DNA of 64,000 nucleotides. Source: Ashinkailepas kermadecensis. Its lineage: Eukaryota; Arthropoda; Thecostraca; Neolepadidae. Under the pieces are notes generated by a model. It made no database searches and was not told the origin of the DNA. It saw only the letters and a program-made list of their open reading frames with translations. Shown here piece by piece: positions 34,279 to 46,186 of the stretch (its first letter is position 1; the number at the start of each line of letters is the position of its first letter). A program made the translations under genes and the position numbers. Location: positions 1,008,871-1,072,870 of the forward strand of contig JAOTOM010005129.1 in assembly GCA_034440615.1 (NCBI GenBank). The letters are read 5' to 3'.

Positions 34279-36135
34279 CTACAGCCAGTGAGAGGCCAGC
34301 CCGTCAGAGGACTCGGTGCAGGCAGTGAGAGGCCAGTCCGTCAGAAGACCCGGTACAGCCAGTGAGAGGCCAGCCCGTCAGAGGACTCGGTGCAGGCGGT
34401 GAGAGGCCAGCCCGTCAGAAGACCCCGTACAGCCAGTGAGAGGCCAGCCCGTCAGAAGACCCGGTACAGCCAGTGAGAGGCCAGCCCGTCAGAGGACCCG
34501 GTACAGGCAGTGAGAGGCCAGCCCGTCAGAGGACCCGGTACAGGCAGTGAGAGGCCAGCCCGTCAGAAGACCCGGTACAGGCAGTGAGGGGCCAACCCGT
34601 CGGAGGACCCGGTACAGCCAGTGAGAGGCCAGCCCGTCAGAAGACCCGATACAGGCAGTGAGAGGCCAGCCCGTCAGAGGACTCGGTGCAGGCAGTGAGA
34701 GGCCAGCCCGTCAGAAGACCCGGTACAGCCAGTGAGAGGCCAGCCCGTCAGAGGACTCGGTGCAGGCGGTGAGAGGCCAGCCCGTCAGAAGACCCGGTAC
34801 AGCCAGTGAGAGGCCAGCCCGTCAGAGGACTCGGTGCAGGCGGTGAGAGGCCAGCCCGTCAGGAGACCCGATACAGGCAGTGAGAGGCCAACCCGTCGGA
34901 GGACCCGGTACAGCCAGTGAGAGGCCAGCCCGTCAGAGGACCCGGTACAGGAGTGAGGGCGGCGCAGGAGGATACAGGAGTGAGAGGCGTCAGGGACCCG
35001 GTACAGGCAGTGAGGGGCCAGCCTGTCAGAGGACTCGGTGCAGGCAGTGAGAGGCCAGCCCGTCAGAAGACCCGGTACAGGCAGTGAGAGGCCAGCCCGT
35101 CAAAGGACTCGGTGCAGGCGATGAGGCCAGCCCGTAAAGACCCGGTGCAGGCAGTGAGAGCAGCCCGTCAGAGGACCCGGTACAGGCAGTGAGGGGCCAG
35201 CCCGTCAGAGGACTCGGTGCAGGCAGTGAGGCCAGCCGTAGGCAGGCAGTGAGAGGCCAGCCCGTCAGGAGGACCCAGGACTACAGGCAGTGAGAGGCCA
35301 CAACCCGTCAGGAGGACCCGGTACAGGCAGTGAGAGGCCAGCCCGTCAGGAGACCCGATACAGGCAGTGAGAGGCCAACCCGTCGGAGGACCCGGTACAG
35401 CCAGTGAGAGGCCAGCCCGTCAAAAGACCCGGTACAGGCAGTGAGAGGCCAGCCCGTCAGAGGACCCGGTACAGGCAGTGAGGGGCCAGCCCGTCAGAGG
35501 ACTCGGTGCAGGCAGTGAGAGGCCAGCCCGTCAGAAGACCCGGTACAGGCAGTGAGGGGCCAGCCCGTCAGGAGACCCGGTACAGGCAGTGAGAGGCCAG
35601 CCCGTCAGAGGACCCGGTACAGGCAGTGAGAGGCCAGCCCGTCAGAGACCCGTACAGAGAGGCCAGCCCGTCAGGAGACCCGGTACAGGCAGTGAGGGGC
35701 CAGCCCGTCAGAGGACCCGGTACAGGCAGTGAGAGGCCAGCCCGTCAGAAGACCCGGTACAGGCAGTGAGAGGCCAGCCCGTCAGAGGACCCGGTACAGG
35801 CAGTGAGGGGCCAGCCCGTCAGAAGACCCGATACAGCAGTGAGAGGCCAGCCCGTCAGAGGACCCGGTACAGGCAGTGAGAGGCCAGCCCGTCAGGAGGA
35901 CTCCGCCCGTGTACAGGCAGTGAGAGGCCAGCCCGTCAGAAGACCCGGTACAGGCAGTGAGAGGCCAGCCCGTCAGGAGACCCGATACAGGCAGTGAGAG
36001 GCCAGCCCGTCAGAGGACTCGGTGCAGGCAGTGAGAGGCCGGCCCGTCAGAAGACCCGGTACAGGCAGTGAGAGGCCAGCCCGTCAAAGGACTCGGTGCA
36101 GGCGATGAGAGGCCAGCCCGTCAGAGGACCCGGAC
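34279..36135. repeat. 37-bp tandem array, about 50 copies
   Basis: Units of the form CAGTGAGAGGCCAGCCCGTC plus AGAGGACCCGGTACAGG. Variants alternate (AGAAGACCCGGTACAGC, AGAGGACTCGGTGCAGG, GGAGACCCGATACAGG), hinting at multi-unit duplication. Irregular units occur at about 34950-35000, 35117-35165, 35220-35290 and 35640-35660, where bases are missing or rearranged. It is the largest regular array in the window and has no long open frame. Confidence 0.95.
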
Positions 36136-37849
36136 GGAACCGAGTGAGAGCTACTGCGAGCTGCGAGAGTTAAGACTGATTGGCAGGCGTGCTGAACGAG
36201 CCCGTGACGAATCGGAGCCATTTCGGTGGTCGTTATCAGGAGCGAAATCACCCACCGCCAGACACTGGCACAGGAAGCAAGCTGGCAACTGGGTTATGCC
36301 GCATGCACCAGCACGGAGTGTGACCAGGGCTCTCGTGTCATGAGCAGACTTTAGGGACTATGCAGTCGGAAGGCGGGCGACAACGACGCATAGCCAGGAA
36401 AGGAGACATGAAGGCGAACACAAAGAGGCAGGGTCAAACAACACGAAGAGGAGGACAGGCAGGAAGATGACGGGACGATGGAGACAGTGAGCCAGGGATG
36501 AGACAGAACGATCTCCGTCTCTCTGCCAGAGCAGAGGGGGCGGTTGGATAAAAGAGAAAGCAGAAATAACTCAGCGGGAGGAAGACAAATGAAACTAGAG
36601 AAAAACAGACGGAAAGACGTTCAAGAAAAATAAAGAATGAAACAAACAAAAGGCGACAATACATAGGGAGAGGGAGAACACCGGGGGAAGACCAGGAGAG
36701 GGATAGAAAAACGTCCATGATGGGATAACAAGGTGGAATGACAACAAGGCACAGTTTGAAGCGCAACTCGGGAGAAAGGCAGATACATTTCGAACCTAAA
36801 AAAGGCTAGATTTGCAACAGAAACATCCCTTCCATTCCATTCGTCCTACTCGAGCAAATATGCCATAATTAAATGCATACAGCTCACCATTTTCACCAGG
36901 CATTACGCCGCAAATACTTCTGTAATGATACTGGCACCACTCGCCCTCCTCTGTTGTCAAATGTTGTCATCAAGTAAGAAGGGCGGATCCAGGAGGCTTG
37001 CTTGGGAAATTGCAACAACAAAAACTCCAATGGCCAAAACCAGATCATATTTGAACAACAACATTCGTCGGGTCTGTTCAACAGAATATTTACCCCATAA
37101 AATATTCTTAAATTTCGAGAAAATGTCATTTTAACGCCGGATATATGCAAAAATCGGCCTCTTGGTGTGGGGGTGGGGGAGCATGCTTCGCCCCCTCATG
37201 GGATTCGCCCAAGCAGCAGTCCAGACGGCGTCACGTAGCGGCAGCAGTAGCCGCTCTTAGCCAGCCTCATCACGCACCCGCTGTGGCACTTCTGGTGCAG
37301 ATTACGCCCACTGCGATTAATTGCTAATCAGCATTCTCTCCGCAAGCAATCAGTCACCTGCCGGGTCGGCCATTATGGCCGACTTCACATTTCCATGAAA
37401 TCTACTTCACATTTCAGCCCAGATTCAACAGGGTGCGATTAATTTGGTCGTCTCTGCAGACGCTCGCCGGACCACGGATGGTTGATGGTTGGTGGCTGGT
37501 GTCTCCGGCCTTGAAACAGTGTTCCTCTGAGGCACAGCATCGGCATTGTGGGAGCCACATCCAGCAGCGGCGGCACAGACGCGTGGTGTGTTGACTGAAA
37601 ACGGTGCGAAAGGTCGCTGCCGAGGACCAACGGCAGAGAGGATACTTCAGTGGTCCACATGCCGCACAAGAGTAGCTGTCCCGAGACTAGAGACGACATG
37701 GAAGCGACTTGAGGGCTGGGACCCAGCCAGTCGAGGATGGTGTGGCAGTCCAAGCTGGAGCAGAAGTGAAGGTCCCGATTCAATACGGCGTGGCAGTCCC
37801 AACTTAGAAGCGTGTGATGATCTAGCTTTGGACGGTTGGGCAGTTCCAG
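36136..37849. other. Unannotated DNA, purine-rich at 36360-36770
   Basis: The plus strand is strongly purine-rich between about 36360 and 36770 (GGAAAGGAGACATGAAGG and similar), giving a serine-, proline- and phenylalanine-rich frame on the other strand that I do not regard as a gene. The remainder shows nothing recognisable. Confidence 0.45.
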
Positions 37850-38155
37850 TTCTGGACGGTGTGGCAGTCGCAGTCTAGAGCGATGTGGCAGTCCTAGTTC
37901 AGGGCGATGTGGTGGTTCCGGCCGATCGGACGGTGTGGCAGTCGCAGTCTAGAGCGACGTGGCAGTCCTAGTTCAGGGCGATGTGGTGGTTCCGGCCGAT
38001 CGGACGGTGTGGCAGTCGCAGTCTAGAGCGACGTGGCAGTCCTAGTTCAGGGCGATGTGGTGGTTCCGGCCGATCGGACGGTGTGGCAGTCGCAGTCTAG
38101 AGCGATGTGGCAGTCCTAGTTCAGGGCGATGTGGTGGTTCCGGCCGATCGGCTCA
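37850..38155. repeat. 74-bp tandem array, about 4 copies
   Basis: GTGGCAGTCGCAGTCTAGAG starts units at 37861, 37935, 38009 and 38083. Each unit also has GTGGCAGTCCTAGTTCAGGG and GGTTCCGGCCGATCGG. The first unit grades into older related phrases (GGCAGTCCAAGC, GGCAGTTCCAG) from 37740. Confidence 0.92.
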
Positions 38156-38551
38156 CGTCTTGCTGTGGTAACCAAGCTTCATACTAAATTGTAATTATTG
38201 GTTCAGCTTCAGAAAGTTCGTTGTGACTTGTTTGGCTCCCTAGAAATATGTGCAGTCCGATTGACCATAGGATGAGAGAAGAAGAAAACTGTGATCGGCG
38301 GTAGGAAGCTGACACAGCCTCGTAAACATGAGTGCAGTGGATCACGCAGCACACTTGACGTTACCCGACAAGTTTCACAAAATCGAGGAAAAGAGACTAT
38401 GCGTGAACTCTCTGAAATGGACTTCAGGATGTCGGATGACGACCCGTATTATGCTGAAGCCTGGCTGGATTTAAAAAAAAACTAAAGTGTGACCCAGGAT
38501 GCAGGATGATAAAGCCTGGCTGGGCTGCATGATGCTGAAGTGTGGCCCGGA

Positions 38552-38885
38552 CTGTGGCAGATCCAGGGGGAAACTGGAGGCATGTGCCCCCCCCAACAGC
38601 CATGTGGTGCCCATTCGACTGGAAAAGGTACCCCTGCAGGACGCTAAATTTCACCCCTCCCCCATCCCACGCTCAACTAATTTGTAAGCCTCTTAGTGTA
38701 AAAAAGGCGCCCTCTGCCGCAGAATTGGCGCCCCACCAGGGTACTCGAGTGAATTCCCCCTTCCCCCGCTCAACGGGTTTTTCAGCCGATGGCACCCTCA
38801 GGGAGCCGATGGCACCGGAGAAAAATGGCGCCACTCCAGAACAAGATCCCCAACCCCTGATACAAATTTTTTGGATCCGCCCCTG
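38552..38885. mobile_element. hAT-like MITE (334 bp)
   Basis: The left end CTGTGGCAGATCCA and the reverse complement of the right end, CAGGGGCGGATCCA, agree at 11 of 14 positions. Putative 8-bp flanks GGCCCGGA and GGCCCAAG share only the first five bases; they lie in a local short repeat (GCTGAAGTRTGGCCCG), so the duplication is uncertain. The interior has no coding capacity. It shares the phrase CTTCCCCCGCTCA and a following GATGGC block with the element at 51454. Confidence 0.55.
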
Positions 38886-38889
38886 GGCC

Positions 38890-41800
38890 CAAGCTGTAGG
38901 ATGCTGAAGTATGGCCCGTGCTGTAGGATGTTGAGCTCTCGCCACATGTTATGAAAAAGGGCCCAAAAACGTTGCCGATGGAAATGGAGCTTGCAAGCAT
39001 GTGCAGTATAAAAACGTCTTTTTCCACGAAACTTATCAGCGGCATCGACCAAATTTACCCCAACGATTTGTTCACCCATGGCAAATGGCATGTGTTTAAA
39101 AAGTAGGGGAATGTTCTGCACTATGGAGGAATCACTCAGAGAGCCGAGGAAGTATCTCTTCTCACTTTCGTCTTAAGAGTGCAGCAGATTGCATCAGCTG
39201 TCGAGCACCTGTTAACAAAATCTTGAGGTCTATCACCTCAAGGTTTTTTATCAAGTATCTTGAGGTCTATCACCTTGACGTCTCGTGTTCCCTCCCTCTC
39301 ACTAATGTACCCATCATAGCACCTAAAGATGAAAAAAAAACATCGACATATCACGCGGGTTAACAGCACCGCAGCAATATGGTTATAAGCCGATTCCGAT
39401 AGTGGGAAGCTTCCTCATCCGGGGTGACGTATTTCTGGAGACAAGCTGCTCCGACATTCCATCAGCGTGGCTAAATCCGATCCGCCCAGCAGTAGACAGA
39501 ACCGGCCAAAATTGATCCAAGGCGGGGGTTGGAAGGCCTAGCCAGTGCATGGTAAAGTGAAACGGGCACCACGTCTCAGTTGGTCGAGCTGGGGCGAACT
39601 ACTCTGTCCCACATTACACTTCTTGCACGCGGTCGCACGTGCGCATTCGAAGTCGTCCCATACCAGACCACGAACACATTTTTGCAACAGTGGAAGATCA
39701 GGGATCAATTGCAGTGTAGATCAACACTTCACCGTTTACCCACTAAAGTGCATTCACCTAGCGGTAACCTTGACCTCGGTGAGGCGCTTTAGCACGCGCC
39801 CCTGGGTCCATCCGGAGCCACTCGGTTTGTATTGAACAGACGGCGTCCAACCTTTGTCCGGATGGGAGGACGGGCAAAGCGAACTACGCAGCTGTTTATG
39901 ATCCATAAACCGTGTAAGCCCGGAGCGCCAACAGCACTGTCAGCAAACACAAAGCCCTTCCCTTTGTAGGGGGGGGCAAGCCGCAATGTGCCGCGCGCGG
40001 ACGCACACATAGTCTTTGCCGGAACAGTTCTGATCGAAACGCCGGCGCCTCCCGTTCCGCTGGCCTGCCCTCGCCGCTGCCGCGACGGACGCCGGACTGG
40101 GAAGTTCGTGTTTCGGAGATCCAGGACCGCCAGACGGCTGATAGCTATTTAAACACGTGGCCAGATACAGTATCGATCAGAGTCCTTGACACAAGCACCA
40201 CACCCACACCAGGACGGTCCGACGCATGGCACATCTCTCGGAACTTGCCCCGGCAGCAGGTGCAACGATATCTGATACATTCAGCACGTGGTGTGATTGC
40301 TCCCCCTCTCTCCCCATGGGAGAATACTCAACCATTTTGCACATGATCTGGTGATCATTACGGTCAAAATTTGACTTTGCAAGGTAGGACATGCAACGAC
40401 ATGTCACTCATGTCGATTGTCGCAGATCGTCCCAAAAACCAGCAGTTCTTGAGTCTTGAGTTTCGGATCCAAGTTCTTTCGATCGAAAGTGAAAAGTGTT
40501 GGCTCTATATTACCGTGACGACGACTAATCGATGCTATGATATTTCGTTGATCGTGAACGTAGTTTCGATGCAGTTCTGCAATGCCAAGATTGCAGCTTG
40601 ATTTACTTTCGAGTGCATCAGACATGAACAATTATGGGTCATTTCGTTCCTCATAACTTTCTGATCCCACCCATTTCGATCTTTCATCCCTCCCATTTCG
40701 ACCCGATACCTACCTGTCTTATAGATTGGACGTGATGCAGTGGAACTTCGACTCTCCTTTGTCTGGAAGAGGGTTTTAAGCAGGGTCGCAAGTTAGGATT
40801 CACGCGCTTTCGATAATATTCCTGGCCGACATGCACCGCCAGAACTCCACTTAGCTTTACTTGGTGATAATATACCTAGTAAGCAATCCTTCTGAACTTT
40901 TAGCTGGGGGAGGTGCAGTTAATTTCCTTTTAGTGCGGACCATGTAGCTGCCGCTCACAATACTTGGGAGACATCTGAGTTGTCAGGCAGGTCGCAGGAG
41001 AAAACCCACACACGAAACCGTCCGTTTTCAGCCAACACCGCACTGATAATGCTATATTCTGTCAGTCATGCAGCGTTGCGATTTTAAGGTTGCAACGTTC
41101 CAATGGCTTCGCTGCCAATTTTCTCTGACGGACTCAGCAGAACGCAGGGAGAGCAAAACTGTTGCAGTTCATTTTTTTCCAACAGGATCTATGATCCAAA
41201 CAACAAACCAAATAAAACGCTGGGGTGGTTCTTTGGTGGTTAACCAGATAAAACGCGGGGATTCAACACCATGGAAGGGGCGGGGGTCGCCTTCGACTTC
41301 GGAACGCTCGACATGCTGCTCCTCCCAGCTTATCGGAAGCGCTCAGGTGGCAAGTGTGCAGGGCAATGTTCACAGCGACCACGTCTCTCCTGATGCGTTG
41401 CACGCCATGGTGACTCAAGGATCAAACAGCAGGCAACCTTGGTTTGTGTTGACATTGCCAATGCAGATAAGCGAAAGCTATAATCGCTTTACACCGTACC
41501 ACGCGCACCATAAAGGTGCTCGTTCTGCCCTAACCGGTAACACCGGCAGCCTTAGCCCAAAATCGACAATTTAAGAAACCTGGTGTGATGTGTTTCAACC
41601 TGAAAAGCCTACAACCAGGTGTATTGCCACAGGTGACGGCGAACGGACGCCACACCAGTGACACACTGCAAGTCATCGATCGCCTGCCTTAAGGTGCACC
41701 ACGCTAACGCCGCAGCAAAAACACCAATGATGCCGCTGTGGCATAACAGTAGCTCGGCCATAGTGCCACTGTGGCCTTTCAACGTCCTTGCTGCTTTAAA

Positions 41801-42020
41801 AAAAAATCATCTCGAACAACACTAAAAACTACAATCACGCACTCACCATACACGAAGTAAGTTTTACCATCAGTAAGTGTGGAAACATGTCGGTTGGGCC
41901 GATCAATTGGGGTTGGGCCGATCCGAACATACCGTATCAATTCTTCAAGCACATCAACAATAATTATGTAACTTCCTTATAGAATGCAATGTCCGCATTG
42001 ACTGTTCCTTTTCCTGTTTG
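38890..42020. other. Unannotated DNA with a small hairpin at 39222-39242
   Basis: No gene is recognised. The sequence CTTGAGGT-CTATC-ACCTCAAG at 39222-39242 makes an 8-bp hairpin followed by a T-run, and the left half recurs at about 39261. A 168-codon frame at 41068-41574 has no identifiable domain. Confidence 0.4.
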
Positions 42021-42029
42021 GGTCCAGGT

Positions 42030-42590
42030 GCGAACTTTTGAGGCCCCCAGCTTGATTTTCAGGGGCCCTTCCCCAGCGTCATTTTCAGGGGCCCTGGTGA
42101 GACTTCTTGGGCCCCCAGCGTGATTGCCAGGGGCTCCGACCCGACCATTTGAGGCCCAGTGTGATTTTCGGGGGCCCGGCGCGACATTTCGGGGGCTCTG
42201 TCCCACTTTTTGGAGCCACAGCGTATTTCTAGGAGCCCATGAACATATTTTTGGGGCCCAGTGTGATTTCCAGAGGCCTTGGTGCGGTTTTGAGGGACCC
42301 AGCGTCATTTTCAAGGGCCCCTGCGCGACTTTTTGGCCCCCAATATGATTTTTAGGGATCCCGGTGCGATTTATGTGGGCTCAGCAGTATTTAAGTGTCT
42401 CCAGTCTCACCCTTTTGAGACCGCAGCGTCATTTTTAAGGGCCCTGAACGATTTTTGGGACCCTGAATATGACTTTAAGGGACACTGGTGAGGCTTTTTG
42501 GTTCCCCAGCGGGATTTTTAGGGAGCATGGCGAATTTTTTTCTTCGAAGCCCGGCGCGATTCTTGGGACCCCACAACCTCTCAGTGGGCA
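42030..42590. repeat. Degenerate ~21-bp GGCC-centred array
   Basis: About 26 diverged units of the form GCGTGATTTTCAGGGGCCC. Unit length varies from 19 to 22. The same design is seen on the opposite strand at 59480-61260 and in the same orientation at 61738-62537. Frames through it repeat FGAQCDF-like and GPGATF-like phrases on the basis of the unit, not of a gene. Confidence 0.75.
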
Positions 42591-42599
42591 ACTGCCCCC

Positions 42600-42914
42600 T
42601 TCGGTACGCCACCGACTGGCAAAAAATTCCAAGAATTCGAAGATTATCATCAAGGACAAATTTACCACTCAGTCTAACCTCCATTTTTCGAAGAAAAAAA
42701 ACATTGCAAAAAAAATTGGAACAGTTGAAGCCATTTTATTCAACATTTCCTATATATAAAACCCGACCTAACTTAACCTAGCCCAGCCTAACCTACTTTT
42801 GAAGAGAAACGATTTCCTTTTATCCCCAAAGAAGAGAAAAACTTCCAAACTTTAAAACTGTATAGCCTAGCCTAACGAAATCAACCACTTTGTTTGCTTT
42901 ATGCAGGTATATTG
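42600..42914. other. Unannotated AT-rich DNA
   Basis: A short CCTAACCTA/AGCCTAACC-like run lies at 42760-42800. No gene. Confidence 0.45.
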
Positions 42915-42918
42915 TATG

Positions 42919-43138
42919 TGTAGTCGCTGGGTCCGAACAATGCAGTCGCCGGGTCCGAACCGCAAACACGCATGACAGCTTTCAGTCCAACCCGCACGGG
43001 CGGACCGCACGTCCGCCCGCGGCCAGCTTTATTCTCACACTCCCGCGGCCGGGGATATTTCGGCGCGAAAGCAACAAGCCAATCGGAAGGCACGCGTCGC
43101 CTTGGCGACGCGCGGGACCATGACGTCACCCGTCTACA
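42919..43138 (-). repeat. 3' LTR of gypsy element
   Basis: 220 bp with the TG...CA ends of LTRs. On the element's strand it carries a TGACGTCA palindrome near the start and AATAAA (plus-strand TTTATT at 43028-43033) as a likely polyadenylation signal. It differs from the 5' LTR at three bases. A GC-rich hairpin (GGGCGGAC/GTCCGCCC) follows the AATAAA. Confidence 0.97.
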
Positions 43139-43743
43139 CTCTATAAACCTTGAAAAAGGAGTGCCCACGCACCAAACACTCACGACCAAGACACGACACC
43201 GGAGCGAAATGGCACACGATGTATCGCCACGCTGTTCGAATTATCGCCACAAGTGGTCGTCAGCAGTATGGCAACGGGTTTATCCGCAACACAAAGACTG
43301 ATGTCACGACTGCGCAAGACCGTCGCAAGTCTTAATAGGGTACGCACTAGATTTCAGCACAAGGCATCTAGCATTCGCCATAGGCGCCCCAGCAAGCGTT
43401 CCACAATCCGCACAGACATTACACAGTTTCACAATGTGGTGTAGACCCAAAAACAAACCGCCCATCCACTAACGCATCCCCGGGTGGGATCCTCATTTCC
43501 GCCCAACGCTAGTTATAACAATTGGTACACTAGCATCTTATTCTAACATCGCGCAACCTCACATCATACACGCGTTTACACTGTAACTAACGACTATTCT
43601 AACAACACCCAACCAGGAGCTCGCTTAACCAGACTCGATCGTCGCAACACAGTTGGCGGTACACTCGGGAGAAGTCCAGGCCCGGGGTCATCTGTCTCTG
43701 ACCCCACTCCCTCCACGAATGGGACAACATCAGGGCTTTCTAT
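43139..43743 (-). other. Untranslated segment between pol and 3' LTR
   Basis: About 600 bp without gene similarity on the element's strand. The bases next to the LTR (CTCTATAAACC on the plus strand) do not make a good polypurine tract. On the opposite strand CTATAAA at 43141 is followed by small frames rich in Arg and His. These could be antisense reading by chance; I assign no function. Confidence 0.5.
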
Positions 43744-44208
43744 TCATAAGCTAACCGTAGTGCCCGTCAACGCCGATTCTCTCCTGACAGCGGGGCACCC
43801 ATCTCTTTCTTCCCTCTGAACGGAAGTTGCTTGGGTGGGACCCTGATCGCCGCTGTTACTGTCGTCACCACCAGCCGCTAACGCATCCGCGCCGAGATCC
43901 CCACTTTCCCCAACGACGCGAGTTCCGATAGCGGTGCTTCCGGAGGAAGGATGTGAACCCCCTTCGCCTCCAGATTCCAGCACGCCAGGTCGGAATATGC
44001 CACATCGAACGGGTGGTGGGGGTGACCCAACCCCGGACGCCGGGGCGAGCGGCTCACCGACGCCCTGCCTCTCATCATCCACACTCAAGCCACGTCCTGC
44101 TGGTGTGTCTGTTACACCAGCTGCACATCCAGGCACTGCATCCCTGGTCACCTGAGCGGTCATTGGTTGCAGTCTGTTATGATCGTAAATTATCGGATAC
44201 GTCTGCAC
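43744..44208 (-). pseudogene. pol C-terminal end after frame break
   Basis: The first residues, MQTYPIIYDHNRLQPM, fit the end of the integrase C-terminal module (the conserved VHYNRLKP-like motif), and a Gly-, Ser- and Pro-rich tail of about 135 residues follows. It lies one frame away from the upstream integrase frame, which ends at 44177, so the two must once have been joined. The switch lies in roughly 44200-44260. A long low-complexity tail is common in gypsy Pol proteins. Confidence 0.7.
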
Positions 44209-46186
44209 GGGAGCAGAAAGACGATTCTAATGCATCACCCACTCGGCTTAGGACTGTTGCCGGCTTCCAGGGGCGGACAAACTTATAATCCTGACCTCTC
44301 GGCACAACACTCTTATACAACAGGACCTGATCACCAGCCTGAAAGGTATGCTCGCTCAGCTTCTTTTCGTAGGCTCTCTTGTTGCGCGCGTGTCGCCTAT
44401 TCGACGCAGCGATCCCAAACTCTCTCGCTTTGCGCAGACTAGTACACAGGTTGTCAACGTACTCGGACACCGTCCGAGATTTCGCCACCGTAGGCGCGTG
44501 CAGATTCGCTTCCGCTGAGAGCCGGGGCTCTCGAGCGAACATGAGAAAGTAGGGCGAATAGCCGAGCGACGAATGCACCTGGGACCGATACCCGAGCATC
44601 AACAGCGGCAGATGAACATCCCATTCCGAATGATTGTCATCTAGATATCTCGCCAACATCGTGATGATAGTCCGCATTATCCTTTCGACCTTTGAGTTAC
44701 CTTCGGGGTGGTACGCGGAGATCCGTGATTTTTCAATGCCGAGGATACGGCAGGTTTCCGTCATGACTGACCCTACAAAATTCGCGGCGCAATCGGAGTG
44801 CAAGCGCCGTGGACAGCCGAACCGAGCGACAAACTCGTTCACAATGGTCGTCGCCACTGTCGTCGCTTTCATATCCGGAAGAGGATACACCTCACACCAG
44901 CGGGTGACGTGATCACACACAACCAACAGATGCTTGTTCCCGCTTCCGGTAATCGGCAGACCGGTCAAAAAGTCAATGGAAATCGTATCAAAAGGTTCAT
45001 CTGAGTAGCGCTCACCAAGGGATGCACGTGGCCGCGGGATCGGTTGACTGTGTAAGGTGCACTTCTGGCACTTGCGACAAAACTCCTCGGTTTCAGCCGA
45101 CATCTGACTCCACCAGAACCGAATCCTCGCCTGGGCCAACAATTTCTCGGCCCCAAAATGTCCTCCTGTTGGACCAGCATGAAGCGAGGTTAGTACTCCC
45201 GGAACCAGCTGCCTTGGAACCACCAGCTGCAACCGCTCGCTCTCACCAGCGCGTGGCTTGTACATTCGATACAAAATGCCATCAATCAACTGCAGTCGTC
45301 TCCACTGCTTAAACAGTGGCCTAGAGGAACCTGACACCGTGGTTCGTCGCGGCTTAACTCCAGCCGACAAATGTTTCCCAATTTCACTTATCCTAGGGTC
45401 CTTATCCTGTTCCTGTCGCAGATACCTCAAGGACCAGGAGGAAGCATCCACCTCGCGAACTGACTCAGCTACTTCGCCGGTGTGTGTCTCCGCATCCACT
45501 CTGTCTGCCGGACGCCTACTCAGCGCGTCCGCCACCGGATTCTGCACACCCGGGCGAAACACTATCTCATAATCAAACTCGGACAAGATCTCAAACCAAC
45601 GAGAGAGCATGCCGGAAGGCTGCTTGAAGTTTATCAGCCATTGCAGGCTGGCGTGGTCGGTACGAATCCTAAACTTACGGCCCAACAAATAGTGCCTAAA
45701 CTGCTGCACGAACAGAACGCACGCTAGCAACTCTTTACGAGTTGTACTGTAATTACGTTGAGAATTGGACAACTTCCGACTCGCATACGCCAGCGGTTTC
45801 TCTTCGCCACCCTGTTCCTGCAGGAGAACGGCTCCAGCACTCAAGTCCGAACAATCACAGTCCAGAATGAACATACCAGCGTCCGCGCCGAACCTGGGCA
45901 GCGAAATCACAGGCGAAGTCGACAGCGCCACCTTCAGTGCTTCGAACGATGCTAGCGCCTCCTCTGACCAACTAAACTTTACGTCTTTCCCCGTCAGCGA
46001 AAACAGCGGCGCTGCCATCTCAGCGAACGATCGCACATACTTCCGAAAGAAAGATGCTAGCCCTAGAAAACTACTCAACTCTTTTTGGGTGCGTGGAGTG
46101 GGCCACTCAGCCAGCTGCCGGATCTTTTCAGGGTCAGCAGACAAGCCCTCGGGGGTCAATACATGACCCAGAAATGTTACTTCCGT
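44177..46186 (-). pseudogene. pol: RT end, RNase H and integrase
   Basis: Continues the reverse-transcriptase frame directly after a nonsense codon at 46187-46189 (TGA where the family usually has Arg, probably a CpG transition). Counting from 46159, RNase H has LDCDCSDLSAGAVL (about 100-112), RKELL (142), RTDHASL (167) and ADALSR (210), so its acidic residues are present. Integrase has the zinc motif HAGPTGGH (327-334) and CRKCQKC (361-367), then D396, D456 and E492 with 35 residues between the last two, i.e. an intact D,D-35-E. The GPY/F-like FVRPWKPATV follows before the frame breaks. These enzymes degrade RNA in the hybrid and join cDNA to the genome. Confidence 0.92.

Noticed and set aside
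34279..36135. CRISPR-like array of 37-bp repeats
   Set aside because: Units are directly contiguous with no unique spacers, and the context is an animal genome; it is a minisatellite.
41068..41574. 168-codon plus-strand frame
   Set aside because: No start context, domain or repeat; codon-sized composition is ordinary and the frame length is unexceptional for this window.
42580..42625. hAT-like right end CCACCGACTG after the 42-kb array
   Set aside because: No matching left end or 8-bp duplication was found around 41880-42030.
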